From: Vibrio spartinae
GTDB lineage: Bacteria; Pseudomonadota; Gammaproteobacteria; Enterobacterales; Vibrionaceae
Direction of reading: 5' to 3'
DNA length: 64,000 nucleotides
NCBI RefSeq assembly: GCF_024347135.1
Contig: NZ_AP024907.1
Coordinates: forward strand, 1,665,001-1,729,000
In this document: piece by piece, positions 25,666 through 34,675 of the stretch
Position numbering within the stretch: the stretch's first letter is position 1
Layout: each line of letters opens with the position of its first letter
The notes under the pieces: model-generated
Told to the model about the DNA's origin: nothing
Seen by the model: the letters and a program-made list of their open reading frames with translations, nothing else
Database searches by the model: none
Program-made: the position numbers and the translations under genes

Positions 25666-26202
25666 ATGATTATTGCTATCCCGATGAAAGAAGACCGAAT
25701 TGCCAACCATTTTACCAAAGCTGACCATTTTCTTTTTATGGATGAGTCTGGTGAGGTAGTGGGACAGAAACCCAATCCTGCACAACATGCTGGTTGTTCA
25801 GGGAAATCAGCATTACTTGCATTACTCCAGAGCGAGCGGGTTGAACGAGTGATTGTCCGTCAGATTGGTCAGCGGATGCTGGGGCGGTTACTCGAAAACC
25901 AGTTGGCTGTGTTTCAAACGCATACAGGCCGCCAGACTTTGCAGCACATTGTCCAGACCGGGAATGAACTGGTTCCGCTCACGGATGCAGAGCAAGGGCG
26001 TCAGTCTGTGAATTATCAAACAAAGCAACAACAAGGCGGTTGTTGTGGACATCATCAGCATGAACATCATGCCGATGTTCATGCTCGCGGTCAGGGACAT
26101 CGTTGTTGCGAGACCGGTGAGCAGCATCGTGGGTGTGGTGCCCATGAAAACGGTGAACATCATCAACATCGATCTGGCAAAGGGCGTTGTTGTCACCATT
26201 GA
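25666..26202 (+). CDS. NifX/NifB-type metal-cofactor protein with His/Cys-rich tail
   Basis: ATG 25666 is used (CAGGAG 9 bp upstream). Residues 1-105 form the dinitrogenase iron-molybdenum cofactor domain (MIIAIPMKEDRIANHFTKADHF ... VIVRQIGQRMLGRLLENQLAVF). The last 50 residues hold many His and Cys residues (GGCCGHHQHEHHADVHA, ending RCCHH) and should bind metal ions such as Ni, Zn or Co. No other nitrogenase genes are present, so a role in metal handling or Fe-S cofactor care is more likely than nitrogen fixation. That role is inferred. Confidence 0.8.
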   Translation: MIIAIPMKEDRIANHFTKADHFLFMDESGEVVGQKPNPAQHAGCSGKSALLALLQSERVERVIVRQIGQRMLGRLLENQLAVFQTHTGRQTLQHIVQTGNELVPLTDAEQGRQSVNYQTKQQQGGCCGHHQHEHHADVHARGQGHRCCETGEQHRGCGAHENGEHHQHRSGKGRCCHH

Positions 26203-26231
26203 AGAGATTGTCACCCCTGAAAATGCATAAC

Positions 26232-26255
26232 AATGAGAGCCATATGGCTCTCATT
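26232..26255. terminator. Bidirectional terminator between convergent genes
   Basis: AATGAGAGCCAT is followed directly by its reverse complement ATGGCTCTCATT, then TTCTG. It separates the NifX-like gene from the MdlB gene. Confidence 0.65.
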
Positions 26256-26288
26256 TCTGTGGTGGAAGATTTGATATCGGTGACGTTG

Positions 26289-28073
26289 TCACTTAGCGGC
26301 CTGAGCCACTCGTTTCTCCTGCTGCTGTAATTGATACATGGCACGATATTGGCCCTGTGGTCGCGCCATGAGCTGGTGATGGTCACCTTGTTCGATTAAG
26401 TGACCATGCTCCAGTACCAGAATCTGATCGGCATGACGAATGGTGGACAAGCGATGCGCAACTACAATCAGCGTGACCTGACCTTGCAGATCGTTCAGCG
26501 CCCGCTGGACAACCTGTTCGGTTTCACTGTCGACATTCGCGGTGGCCTCATCCAGTAACAATACCTTGGGTGAGCCTGCCAAGGCTCGGGCGATAATCAG
26601 TTGTTGACGTTGCCCGGTTGAGAGTCGCAAGCCGCCTTCGCCGAGCTGTGTCTGGTAACCCTCGCTCATGGCAATAATCACATCATGCAAATGCGCCTGA
26701 CGTGCGGCAAGTCGTACTGCTGACTCACTTAAGTTCCGCCCCATATCGATGTTATCGAATATGGTGGTAGCAAGAATAAACGGATCCTGCGGAATAAAAC
26801 TGACCCCTTGACGTAAGGCGTCATGACTATAGTGATCAAGAGGATGTTCATCAATACAGATCGTGCCTGACTGGGGCTGATAAAAATTGAGTAACAGACT
26901 CATTAAGGTACTTTTACCACTGCCGGTATGTCCGACGATGGCAAAGAGTTGTCCGGCATTGATTTCGGCATTGATATCCTGCAACACCGGATGATTATTG
27001 TGGTAAGCAAAATTCAAGTTTTTGATACTCAGATGTCCGGTATCAATCCGGGAAAAGGTGCCTTTTTCGGGCTTAGCCGAAGATTCTTGCAGCAGTTCAT
27101 AGACTCGGTTACCTGCCACAATCGCTTGCTGGTATAACCCGAAACGTTGCGTAATCTCGATTAATGGCTCTGAGAATCGCCCCAAATAGTTGAGGTAAGC
27201 ATATAGCACCCCGACTTCAGCGACGCCTTGAACGACCTGTAGACCAAAAAACCACACCACACCTCCCAGCGCCATAATACTGAATAAGTTGATTGCCGGG
27301 CGGAGCAGCAAGGATGAAATCGTCACGGTTTTCAGCCGGGTATCGTAGTAGTGCGCATTGATCTGATCAAACTGAGACAGTTTCGCCTGTTGTTGATTGG
27401 TTGCCTGAATTACGGTCATACCGCTGATGGATTCATTCATTGTGGCGTTAATGTCTGAACGTAAACGGCGGCTGTCCGTGACGTTTTTGACACTGAAACG
27501 TTGATACAGATAAATTAATCCTATCACCGTCGGTAGCAGCAAGAGCGCGACCAGCATCAGTTGAATGTCCAAAATCGCCATGGCAATCAAAATACCGATC
27601 AGCAGAATGATATTGGTCAGGACATTGGATAAAAACTGTACGTAAATATCTTTAATTGACTCGGTATCATTGGTAATCCGGCTGACCAGTTGCCCGGTAC
27701 GGGCATAATCGAAATACGACATTGGCAAAGACAGGACATGTTTAAACACCCGTTTGCGAATATCAAGCACCGCGAATAATGCCATATCCAGAAAACGCAG
27801 GGTTTGTCGATACTTGAGGTAGGTTCCCACAATCGTTGACAGAATAAACAAACTGATAATGCCGACAATCGGCCAGAACGGATAATGATCCGGCACAATG
27901 AAGTCATCGATAAATACTTTGCTTAATAGCGGGCCCAATACCTCAAATCCCGTCGCGATCACAACCAGAATCAAGGTTTTAATCAATAAAGCTTTGTCTG
28001 CGAAAACATAACTCATCAATAGGCGTAGTGAGCCTGCGTGTTTATCATCCTGCTTAGAATTCTTGGTACTCAT
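26289..28073 (-). CDS. mdlB: Heterodimeric ABC exporter subunit MdlB
   Basis: The 594-residue half-transporter has six membrane segments, then a nucleotide-binding domain with Walker A VGHTGSGKST, Walker B LLLDEATANVD with catalytic Glu, and an altered signature LSTGQRQ. Its start overlaps the MdlA stop (ATGA at 28070-28073). Together they form a multidrug-type exporter in the inner membrane. The altered signature here and the altered Walker B in MdlA fit the one-degenerate-site design of such heterodimers. Confidence 0.9.
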   Translation of the reverse strand: MSTKNSKQDDKHAGSLRLLMSYVFADKALLIKTLILVVIATGFEVLGPLLSKVFIDDFIVPDHYPFWPIVGIISLFILSTIVGTYLKYRQTLRFLDMALFAVLDIRKRVFKHVLSLPMSYFDYARTGQLVSRITNDTESIKDIYVQFLSNVLTNIILLIGILIAMAILDIQLMLVALLLLPTVIGLIYLYQRFSVKNVTDSRRLRSDINATMNESISGMTVIQATNQQQAKLSQFDQINAHYYDTRLKTVTISSLLLRPAINLFSIMALGGVVWFFGLQVVQGVAEVGVLYAYLNYLGRFSEPLIEITQRFGLYQQAIVAGNRVYELLQESSAKPEKGTFSRIDTGHLSIKNLNFAYHNNHPVLQDINAEINAGQLFAIVGHTGSGKSTLMSLLLNFYQPQSGTICIDEHPLDHYSHDALRQGVSFIPQDPFILATTIFDNIDMGRNLSESAVRLAARQAHLHDVIIAMSEGYQTQLGEGGLRLSTGQRQQLIIARALAGSPKVLLLDEATANVDSETEQVVQRALNDLQGQVTLIVVAHRLSTIRHADQILVLEHGHLIEQGDHHQLMARPQGQYRAMYQLQQQEKRVAQAAK

Positions 28074-29809
28074 GAGGATGTACTCTCCATCGCCTGTTCC
28101 ATCTGTTGATAGGCTGCCATTCGTGAATACCAGCCGTCACCCGCAATTAATTGTTGATGTTTGCCTCTTTCAATCACTTCACCATGGGCCATGACAATAA
28201 TTTCATCCGCGTGTTCTACAGCGGATAAGCGGTGACTGACAATGATGAGTGTCTGAGTTTTTCGTTGCCGCAGATGCTGAATGATGATTTTTTCCGTCCG
28301 GATATCAACGGCCGAGAGCGCATCATCCAAAATGAGGAGCGGGGCATCACTGATCAACGCCCGGGCAATCGAAATCCGTTGTCGTTGTCCCCCGGACAGG
28401 GTTACACCGCGCTCTCCGACGGTGGTCTGATAGCCATCGGGGAACTGGCGGATATCATTATCAATCGCGGCTAATTTAGCGGCTTGATAGACTTGTTCAT
28501 CGGTGGCTGCGGGGCGTCCCATGCGAATATTTTCCATGATCGTGGCACTGAACAAAAATGCATCCTGAGGAACATAAGCATAAAGTGCCCGCAGTTGAGC
28601 CAGCGGAATCTGGCGCAGTGGTGTGCCACTGATCTGGATGGCACCTTCTCCGGATTCCCAATAGCGCATCAAAAGCTGGAGTAGCGTTGATTTTCCTGCA
28701 CCGGTGGCACCGACAACCCCGAATACGCGGTTTTCTCTCAAACGAAACGAAACATTCTTCAGACTCGGCTGAGGGATATCCGGATAATGAAATGTCAGGT
28801 GGCTGACGGTTACCTGATATCCTCTGGGGGTGAACTGGCCGTGGTCTTCGATGGTATCGGGTAAGGTGAGTAACTCATCGAGACGTTCGATGGCGGCATT
28901 GCCGCGTTGCAAGATATTCATTAACCAGCCAAAGGCAAACATCGGCCAGATCAGCTCTGATAAGTACAGGGTAAAGCTGGTTAATTGCCCGACAGTTAAG
29001 CGACCTTCGTGTATTTGCCAACCACCGGCAAGTAAGGCGATGAGTAACGCTGCGCCAAGACTCAATTGAATGATGGGATCAAACAGGGCTTCTGAACGTT
29101 GCACTTTATAGGTACTGCTGGCGGCCTGTTCTGCAATCTGGTCAAACTGTTCGGCTTCGATTGACTCTCTGCCCATCGATTTGATCATGCGAATGCCAGT
29201 CATGGCTTGTTGGGTTTGCTCATTCAATGAGGAAAACCGGTCAAGTGTGGTCTTGAATTGGTGGTGAATCTGACTGGACAGGCGGTAAAAGCCGATCCCC
29301 ATGAATGGAAAAGGGAGGATTGCTAAAGCTGCCAACTGCCAGTCGATAAAAATAAACATCATTACCAGGACCAGAATAAAGGTTAGCAACCCGTCAAAGC
29401 CCGATAAAATCCCTTCACCCGCAGCGATTTCAACCGCATCAATATCATTGGTGGCGCGAGCCATCAAATCACCGGTTGAGTGGTGATTATAGAATGCCTG
29501 TCCTTGTCGGGTCAGACGCTGATAAAACTGCTGACGCAAGAGATTGCCCAGCTTATAGGATGTGCCGAATAACATCCGTCGCCAGCCATAACGGAGCAGG
29601 TAGACGATGATACTGGCGAGCAATAAACCGAGAAGATCGTATTTGGCTTGTGCCATGGTGCGCGTTGCGAGCAGGTGGTCAATCGTTTGACCAATAAACC
29701 ATGGGATGGCCATGTTGATCAGCGCGACGATGACGAGCATGAGTAACGCAAATGTGTAAGTCAGCCAATAGCGGCGAAAGAACCATCCCAAGTGTTGAAA
29801 TAATTGCAT
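28070..29809 (-). CDS. mdlA: Heterodimeric ABC exporter subunit MdlA
   Basis: The 579-residue half-transporter has an N-terminal membrane domain and an ATPase domain with Walker A VGATGAGKST and a standard LSGGQRQ signature, but Walker B reads LLILDDALSAVD, with Asp replacing the catalytic Glu. It is transcribed before mdlB, with a 4-bp overlap. The exported substrate is not known from sequence. Confidence 0.9.
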   Translation of the reverse strand: MQLFQHLGWFFRRYWLTYTFALLMLVIVALINMAIPWFIGQTIDHLLATRTMAQAKYDLLGLLLASIIVYLLRYGWRRMLFGTSYKLGNLLRQQFYQRLTRQGQAFYNHHSTGDLMARATNDIDAVEIAAGEGILSGFDGLLTFILVLVMMFIFIDWQLAALAILPFPFMGIGFYRLSSQIHHQFKTTLDRFSSLNEQTQQAMTGIRMIKSMGRESIEAEQFDQIAEQAASSTYKVQRSEALFDPIIQLSLGAALLIALLAGGWQIHEGRLTVGQLTSFTLYLSELIWPMFAFGWLMNILQRGNAAIERLDELLTLPDTIEDHGQFTPRGYQVTVSHLTFHYPDIPQPSLKNVSFRLRENRVFGVVGATGAGKSTLLQLLMRYWESGEGAIQISGTPLRQIPLAQLRALYAYVPQDAFLFSATIMENIRMGRPAATDEQVYQAAKLAAIDNDIRQFPDGYQTTVGERGVTLSGGQRQRISIARALISDAPLLILDDALSAVDIRTEKIIIQHLRQRKTQTLIIVSHRLSAVEHADEIIVMAHGEVIERGKHQQLIAGDGWYSRMAAYQQMEQAMESTSS

Positions 29810-30122
29810 GTAATTTTTATCCGGATAAGCGTGTGAGCGTTGATCTTTTGGGGCTGCTCATATTGAGTCGATTGCATTGTCTATCGGGAGCATTTTTACG
29901 TCAACCAAGTCACCTTGTCTAGTCAGATGTCTTGAACTTACCGTTATGCGTCGCCTGGTTTGTCGCGTTGCGGTTGCACCGTGGCTCAAAATTGCTTGGT
30001 TCTGAGCATGTTCTGGCTGTGAAGTCCATGTTTTTGGGGCGTATCCCCGATACTTTGGGTATAGTAATCTTTTCTGCCTGCCGTTAAACTTTGGCCAGTT
30101 TTTTTATCAATCAGGTTGCTTT
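29810..30122. other. Divergent promoter region mdlA/apbE
   Basis: This 313-bp gap should carry the promoters for mdlA (minus) and apbE (plus). I see no RNA gene or clear operator. GGGGCGTATCCCC (30036-30048) is a small inverted repeat. Confidence 0.4.
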
Positions 30123-31181
30123 ATGTTTACCCAAAGAATGTTGTTGAACCATTTTCGTTGTGTTGCTGCGCTGGTGTGCCTTGTTATGGTGACCGCCTGT
30201 AGTCGGACACCGGAGTTACAGAAGTTGGAAGGTTATGCTCAGGGAACAACCTATCATATCAGTTGGTGGTCTGAGTCGGATGTGTCGCCCGATGACATTC
30301 GTCCGTTGTTTGATCAGCAGTTGGCGACGATTGATAAAGAATTATCGACTTATCGGGATGATTCTTATATTTCAAAATTTAATCAGAGCACTTCAACCCA
30401 GTGGCAACCGGCTTCAGATGATTTCTTACAGCTTCTGAGTATTGCGCGGCAGATCAATCAGAAAACCCAAGGTTGTTATGATCCGACTATCGGGCCGCTA
30501 TTCAATTTGTGGGGATTCAGAAAGCACGATTTCAAAGTGCCGGATAGTCAGCAAATTTCAGCCGTGAAAACCGAGGTCGGATTGGACAAAATTCAAGTCG
30601 ATGAACAGGGCAAACGCATTCGTAAAACGTTGCCACAGGTGCAGATCGATTTTTCTTCGATGGGTGAAGGCTATACGATTGGTAAGCTCAGTGCGATTCT
30701 GGAATCTCAGGGGATTGTCAATTATTTGGTGGAGTTTGGCGGAGACATGAAAATCAAAGGCCACAAACCCGATGGTTCGAAGTGGCGTATTGCCATTGAG
30801 CGCCCAATCCATAAAGATGATGATATTCAGCCTTATAAGATTGTGACGATTCAGGATGAGCAAGGGGTGACGCTCGACACATCAGGGACTTATCGTCGTT
30901 CTTTTGATGCCGATGGTCAGTCATACTCTCATATTCTTGACCCGCGGACCGGGGCTTCTGTGACGCACGATTTGGTGTCTGCTTCGGTATTCGGCCAGAC
31001 CCCCGCAGAAAGTGACGCATGGGCTACGGCGATGCTATGTCTTGGTCCGAAAGCGGGGTATCAGGTCGCGCAACGGGAAAACCTAGAAGTGTTCTTTATT
31101 CGCACAGAACAAGGGAAATTTATTGATCAGCAGAGTTCGGCTCTCGAGCACTCCAAACGAGTGATGTTCAATCAGGAATAA
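30123..31181 (+). CDS. apbE: FAD:protein FMN transferase ApbE, lipoprotein
   Basis: The 352-residue protein begins with a lipoprotein signal ending in VMVTAC. It has the ApbE hallmarks: GYAQGTTYHISWW, STYRDDSYISKFN, IDFSSMGEGYTIGKL and the flavin/metal-binding SHILDPRTG with Asp/Thr further on (ESDAWATAMLCLG). ApbE attaches FMN to Thr of secreted or membrane proteins, in vibrios mainly Na+-NQR and Rnf subunits. Here it stands apart from nqr genes, so it may be a second copy serving another flavoprotein. Confidence 0.92.
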   Translation: MFTQRMLLNHFRCVAALVCLVMVTACSRTPELQKLEGYAQGTTYHISWWSESDVSPDDIRPLFDQQLATIDKELSTYRDDSYISKFNQSTSTQWQPASDDFLQLLSIARQINQKTQGCYDPTIGPLFNLWGFRKHDFKVPDSQQISAVKTEVGLDKIQVDEQGKRIRKTLPQVQIDFSSMGEGYTIGKLSAILESQGIVNYLVEFGGDMKIKGHKPDGSKWRIAIERPIHKDDDIQPYKIVTIQDEQGVTLDTSGTYRRSFDADGQSYSHILDPRTGASVTHDLVSASVFGQTPAESDAWATAMLCLGPKAGYQVAQRENLEVFFIRTEQGKFIDQQSSALEHSKRVMFNQE

Positions 31182-31271
31182 ACCTGAGAATGCTCTCCGG
31201 AGGGACATATCGGTTAACTCTCGTGATGAGTAACGGCAAATACAGGGTAACCTGAAGAAAAGGTGAAAAAT

Positions 31272-31925
31272 ATGGCACATTTTACGGTGATTGGTTTAGG
31301 GCGGTTTGGCGTGGCAACCAGTCTGGAGTTGATCAATCTCGGGCATACCGTGACCGGCGTCGATCGAAATCCGAAAATCGCTGAGTTGTATGTTGAAGAA
31401 TTGACGCAATCAATCATTTGTGATGTGACCGATGAACACGCACTTAGGGAGCTGGAACTGGCAGCGAGTAGTGCCGTGCTCGTTGCGATTGGTGAAGATC
31501 TGGAATCGAGCCTGCTGTGTATTCTGGCGTTAAAGAATCTTGGTGTAAAAGAGATCTGGGTGAAAGCCAGCTCTAGAGCTCATCATACCATTGTCTCAAA
31601 GCTTGGTGTGGCGAGAATTATTCACCCTGAAGAAGAGATGGGGGTGCGAATCGCACAGGCTCTGAATTATCCGATGGTGAATAATTACCTGGCGATCGGC
31701 AATGGCTTATATGTGGTGGATATTGAGGTAACGTCGGGACTACATCATCAGCCGGTTTCGACCTTGCTGGATAAAGCGCAAGGCAAGGTTGAGGCGATTT
31801 TGGTGAAACGCGGTCGGGAAACATTTACCCAACTGACGCATGATTTTCTTTTACAGGAAAATGATACATTTTTGCTGTGCGGGAGCAGAGAAGCGTTAGA
31901 ACAGATTGCGCCAAGGTTGGTGTGA
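31272..31925 (+). CDS. ktrA: Potassium-uptake regulatory subunit KtrA
   Basis: ATG 31272 is chosen (AAAGG about 9 bp upstream); a GTG at 31263 lies directly on that site. The N-terminal RCK domain binds nucleotide through GLGRFGVATSLEL and acidic VDRNP; the C-terminal RCK-C domain follows at about 140. It gates the KtrB channel from the cytoplasm. The gene is separated by one base from ktrB. Confidence 0.93.
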   Translation: MAHFTVIGLGRFGVATSLELINLGHTVTGVDRNPKIAELYVEELTQSIICDVTDEHALRELELAASSAVLVAIGEDLESSLLCILALKNLGVKEIWVKASSRAHHTIVSKLGVARIIHPEEEMGVRIAQALNYPMVNNYLAIGNGLYVVDIEVTSGLHHQPVSTLLDKAQGKVEAILVKRGRETFTQLTHDFLLQENDTFLLCGSREALEQIAPRLV

Positions 31926-31926
31926 C

Positions 31927-33291
31927 ATGGCATTATGGCAGCCGTCCACATCTCCGATAGTCAGGAGACCAAAAACAAGGCGAAAGATTGCAGCTGCGCC
32001 CCCGATTGTCTTATGTGGCAGTTTTCTGTTGTTGATTTTACTGGGGACATGTTTATTGAAGCTGCCGCTGGCGACGGTGACGCCAATCAGTTGGGCGCAC
32101 AGTCTGTTTACAGCCACCTCGGCAGTGACCGTAACTGGACTCTCCGTCGTTGATACAGGCACCGCGTTTACCGGTTTTGGTCAGGTGATTATTGCCATAC
32201 TGATCCAGTTCGGTGGGTTGGGGCTGATGACATTTGCGGTTGTGACGCTAATCGCATTGGGCGGTAAAATTAATTTCTTGCAGCGAACGGTGATCAGAGA
32301 AGCGTTTAATCAAACCGATGCACCGACATTAGTTTCTACTGCTAAATCTGTTTTATATTTTTCTTTGATTGTCGAATCGATCGGCATGGTCATTCTGTCG
32401 CTTTATTGGTTGCCGGAACTGGGATGGAAAACCAGTTTCTTTCATGGCTTCTTTTATACCATCAGTGCGTTTAACAATGCCGGGTTTGCGCTGGATAGCC
32501 GTAACCTGATGCCGTATGTCTCGGATCCGGTCGTCAATCTGACGATTACCGGATTGTTTATTATCGGGGGATTGGGATTTTCCGTCTGGTTGGATTTGAT
32601 CCGCAATCGCCGCTGGGTTTTGCTGACACCGTACAGCAAATTAATGATCTCCGGGACGATTATCATTAACGCGGTGGCCGTGATTCTGATCTATTGTATT
32701 GAATACGATAATCCTCATACGCTGGCACCTTTGAGCGAAACAGGGAAATGGCTGGCTTCATGGTTTCAGGCGGTGACGCCGAGAACCGCCGGGTTCAATA
32801 CGCTGCCAATCGATCAGCTTAAAGATGCCACCACATCTGTGATATTGGTACTGATGTTTATCGGCGGCGGCTCAATGAGTACCGCCAGTGGCATTAAAGT
32901 GGTGACATTCATTGTGCTGATTTTAGCAACATATGGGTATTTGCGGCGAGATTCAGCCATTCAGGTGTTTAAACGAGAAATTTCCAAAGAAACGATCAAT
33001 AAAGCATTGGCGCTGACCGTTATTTCCATTGGGGTCAGCTGGATGGCTATTTTCGGTTTGCTGCTGAGTGAACATGCCCCGATGGTTGATATTATTTTTG
33101 AAGCAATTTCGGCATTGGGAACGGTCGGACTTTCCAGAGGATTGACAGCGTCGCTGTCTGGTACCGGAGAGGTGATTATTATGTTGATGATGTTTATCGG
33201 CCGGCTGGGACCACTGACCATCGCTTATTTTCTTGCCAGCCCCAGAACGCATCGTTTGCGTTATCCGGAGACAAAACTCGTCATTGGGTAG
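31927..33291 (+). CDS. ktrB: Na+-dependent K+ translocating subunit KtrB
   Basis: The start at ATG 31927 follows the ktrA stop by one base. The about 454-residue membrane protein has the four membrane-pore-membrane repeats of the Trk/Ktr/HKT family, with selectivity-filter glycines in SAVTVTGLS, SAFNNAGFAL, TPRTAGFNT and ALGTVGLSRG. The glycine-rich gating loop (FIGGGSMSTASGIK) is present. With KtrA it forms the K+ uptake system known from Vibrio alginolyticus. Confidence 0.93.
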   Translation: MALWQPSTSPIVRRPKTRRKIAAAPPIVLCGSFLLLILLGTCLLKLPLATVTPISWAHSLFTATSAVTVTGLSVVDTGTAFTGFGQVIIAILIQFGGLGLMTFAVVTLIALGGKINFLQRTVIREAFNQTDAPTLVSTAKSVLYFSLIVESIGMVILSLYWLPELGWKTSFFHGFFYTISAFNNAGFALDSRNLMPYVSDPVVNLTITGLFIIGGLGFSVWLDLIRNRRWVLLTPYSKLMISGTIIINAVAVILIYCIEYDNPHTLAPLSETGKWLASWFQAVTPRTAGFNTLPIDQLKDATTSVILVLMFIGGGSMSTASGIKVVTFIVLILATYGYLRRDSAIQVFKREISKETINKALALTVISIGVSWMAIFGLLLSEHAPMVDIIFEAISALGTVGLSRGLTASLSGTGEVIIMLMMFIGRLGPLTIAYFLASPRTHRLRYPETKLVIG

Positions 33292-33339
33292 CGGCGTTAT
33301 TGGATCGCGGATAGACAAGTTGATGTTGTGGTTGATAGC

Positions 33340-34269
33340 TCAACCATCATGTCTGCCTGAAGGAAGATCCGCGTATTGACGTTGGTATCTGGCCAGCATA
33401 CTGATATTGCCCAGTAAACCGCCTTGATGAATATAGATCAGCGGTGTGTCAGGATGTTCGGTCAACCAGTTTTGCAGGCAGCGCCACATCAGCGGGTCAT
33501 AGAGTAAATCAAATTCAACTTGGGTCTCGTGACAGAGCTTCAGCCAGAGCGCGTAGTCTTCGCGATACAATTTGCCGAAATGGTGCTTTTGTGCCAGAGA
33601 CAAAATTGTCGGGTAGCTGGTGGCTGCCAGCATATCCCACTGTTGCTTCAGGTAAGATTCCCCACCGACACAGGCGCAGGTCAGCACTTCAATCTGATGA
33701 GCGGCCAGATGTTGATGTAAATAGAGTGCGGTAGTGCCGGTGCCCGCGGGCAGCGCGACGACAGGGCGCTCAATCTGGTGTTTATTGCACCAGTCGATGA
33801 TCTCATCCCCGAGGGTGGCGATACCCGGTTGAGCAATATCACTCCGTCCGCCTTCGGGCAAAACCAGGCAACTTTCATCAGGGCGACGAATCTGTTGAAT
33901 ATGATCACAAGGGTGCATCGCTGAGGCTGGATGTTGTCCTGTGGGATAGATGGTTGCACCGAGTGCCAACGCTGCTTTGTAATTTCCCTGCGGATGTTCG
34001 GCTAACCACTGAGGAATATGATCAACGTAATATTCAAACTGCCAGCCTCTGAGCTGTGCCAGCGCGGCAAATGAGAAAAGAGAATTGGCTTGCGGAGAAC
34101 CATAGCTGATCAACGTGGTGATTTGAGGCAGAGGGGTATCAAGCAAAGTCATCAGTTTGCGGGCTTTGTTGCCTGAAAACTGAGGATGGAGTAGATCATC
34201 TCGTTTGAGATAGAAGTGTTTGCCGTTAAAGGTGTGTTCGGTGGTCGGGCTTTGGGTCAATATATTCAT
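33340..34269 (-). CDS. PLP-dependent ACC deaminase / D-cysteine desulfhydrase-like enzyme
   Basis: ATG 34269 (MNILTQSP) is the likely start; the frame reaches 34281. The about 309-residue protein has the fold-type II PLP core with the lysine in FSGNKARKLM, GSPQANSLF and the phosphate loop LPAGTGTTALY. Members deaminate 1-aminocyclopropane carboxylate or desulfurate D-cysteine; the two cannot be separated by eye. It is convergent with ktrB, 48 bp away. Confidence 0.85.
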   Translation of the reverse strand: MNILTQSPTTEHTFNGKHFYLKRDDLLHPQFSGNKARKLMTLLDTPLPQITTLISYGSPQANSLFSFAALAQLRGWQFEYYVDHIPQWLAEHPQGNYKAALALGATIYPTGQHPASAMHPCDHIQQIRRPDESCLVLPEGGRSDIAQPGIATLGDEIIDWCNKHQIERPVVALPAGTGTTALYLHQHLAAHQIEVLTCACVGGESYLKQQWDMLAATSYPTILSLAQKHHFGKLYREDYALWLKLCHETQVEFDLLYDPLMWRCLQNWLTEHPDTPLIYIHQGGLLGNISMLARYQRQYADLPSGRHDG

Positions 34270-34332
34270 GTCGGCCAGCATAGCTTGAGTTGATTGTTAT
34301 CACAAGGCGTACCCAAGGCAAAAAGCAAGACA

Positions 34333-34465
34333 AAAAAAAGCCAGTACAATCGGTACTGGCTGCTATAAATAGGAGTTAACAAGAAAAAGCAGTATTGACA
34401 AAAAATCATCCAACATTTCTGTCAATCTTGTTAAATCAGACTGGTGATGTCACAGATAGTTCCTC
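34333..34465 (-). ncRNA. Candidate small RNA upstream of fabV
   Basis: On the minus strand a 9-bp stem (34340-34348 with 34354-34362, loop of five) is followed by eight U residues, a strong intrinsic terminator, yet no gene ends there. Upstream on the same strand TTAACAAG pairs with CTTGTTAA and, nested inside, TTGACA with TGTCAA (34377-34437). The 5' end is not determined; 34465 is a guess. The remaining part to 34675 should hold the fabV promoter. Confidence 0.45.
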
Positions 34466-34675
34466 ATGTTTTTTATTTTTTGTTTGAATTCGTGGCACGA
34501 GTGAGGTGCCTTTAAATAAAATTCATATTTTTTCAATGGGATAAATCCATTTTTAGCGTTGAAATTGATGAAAAGAGATCCAACCACTCACTTTTTGAGG
34601 GGAAATCTTAAGAAATAGGGTGAGATTTCGAGGCGAAACTTTTATTCTTACGGGGTTTTTTAAAGGAAGTTGAAT

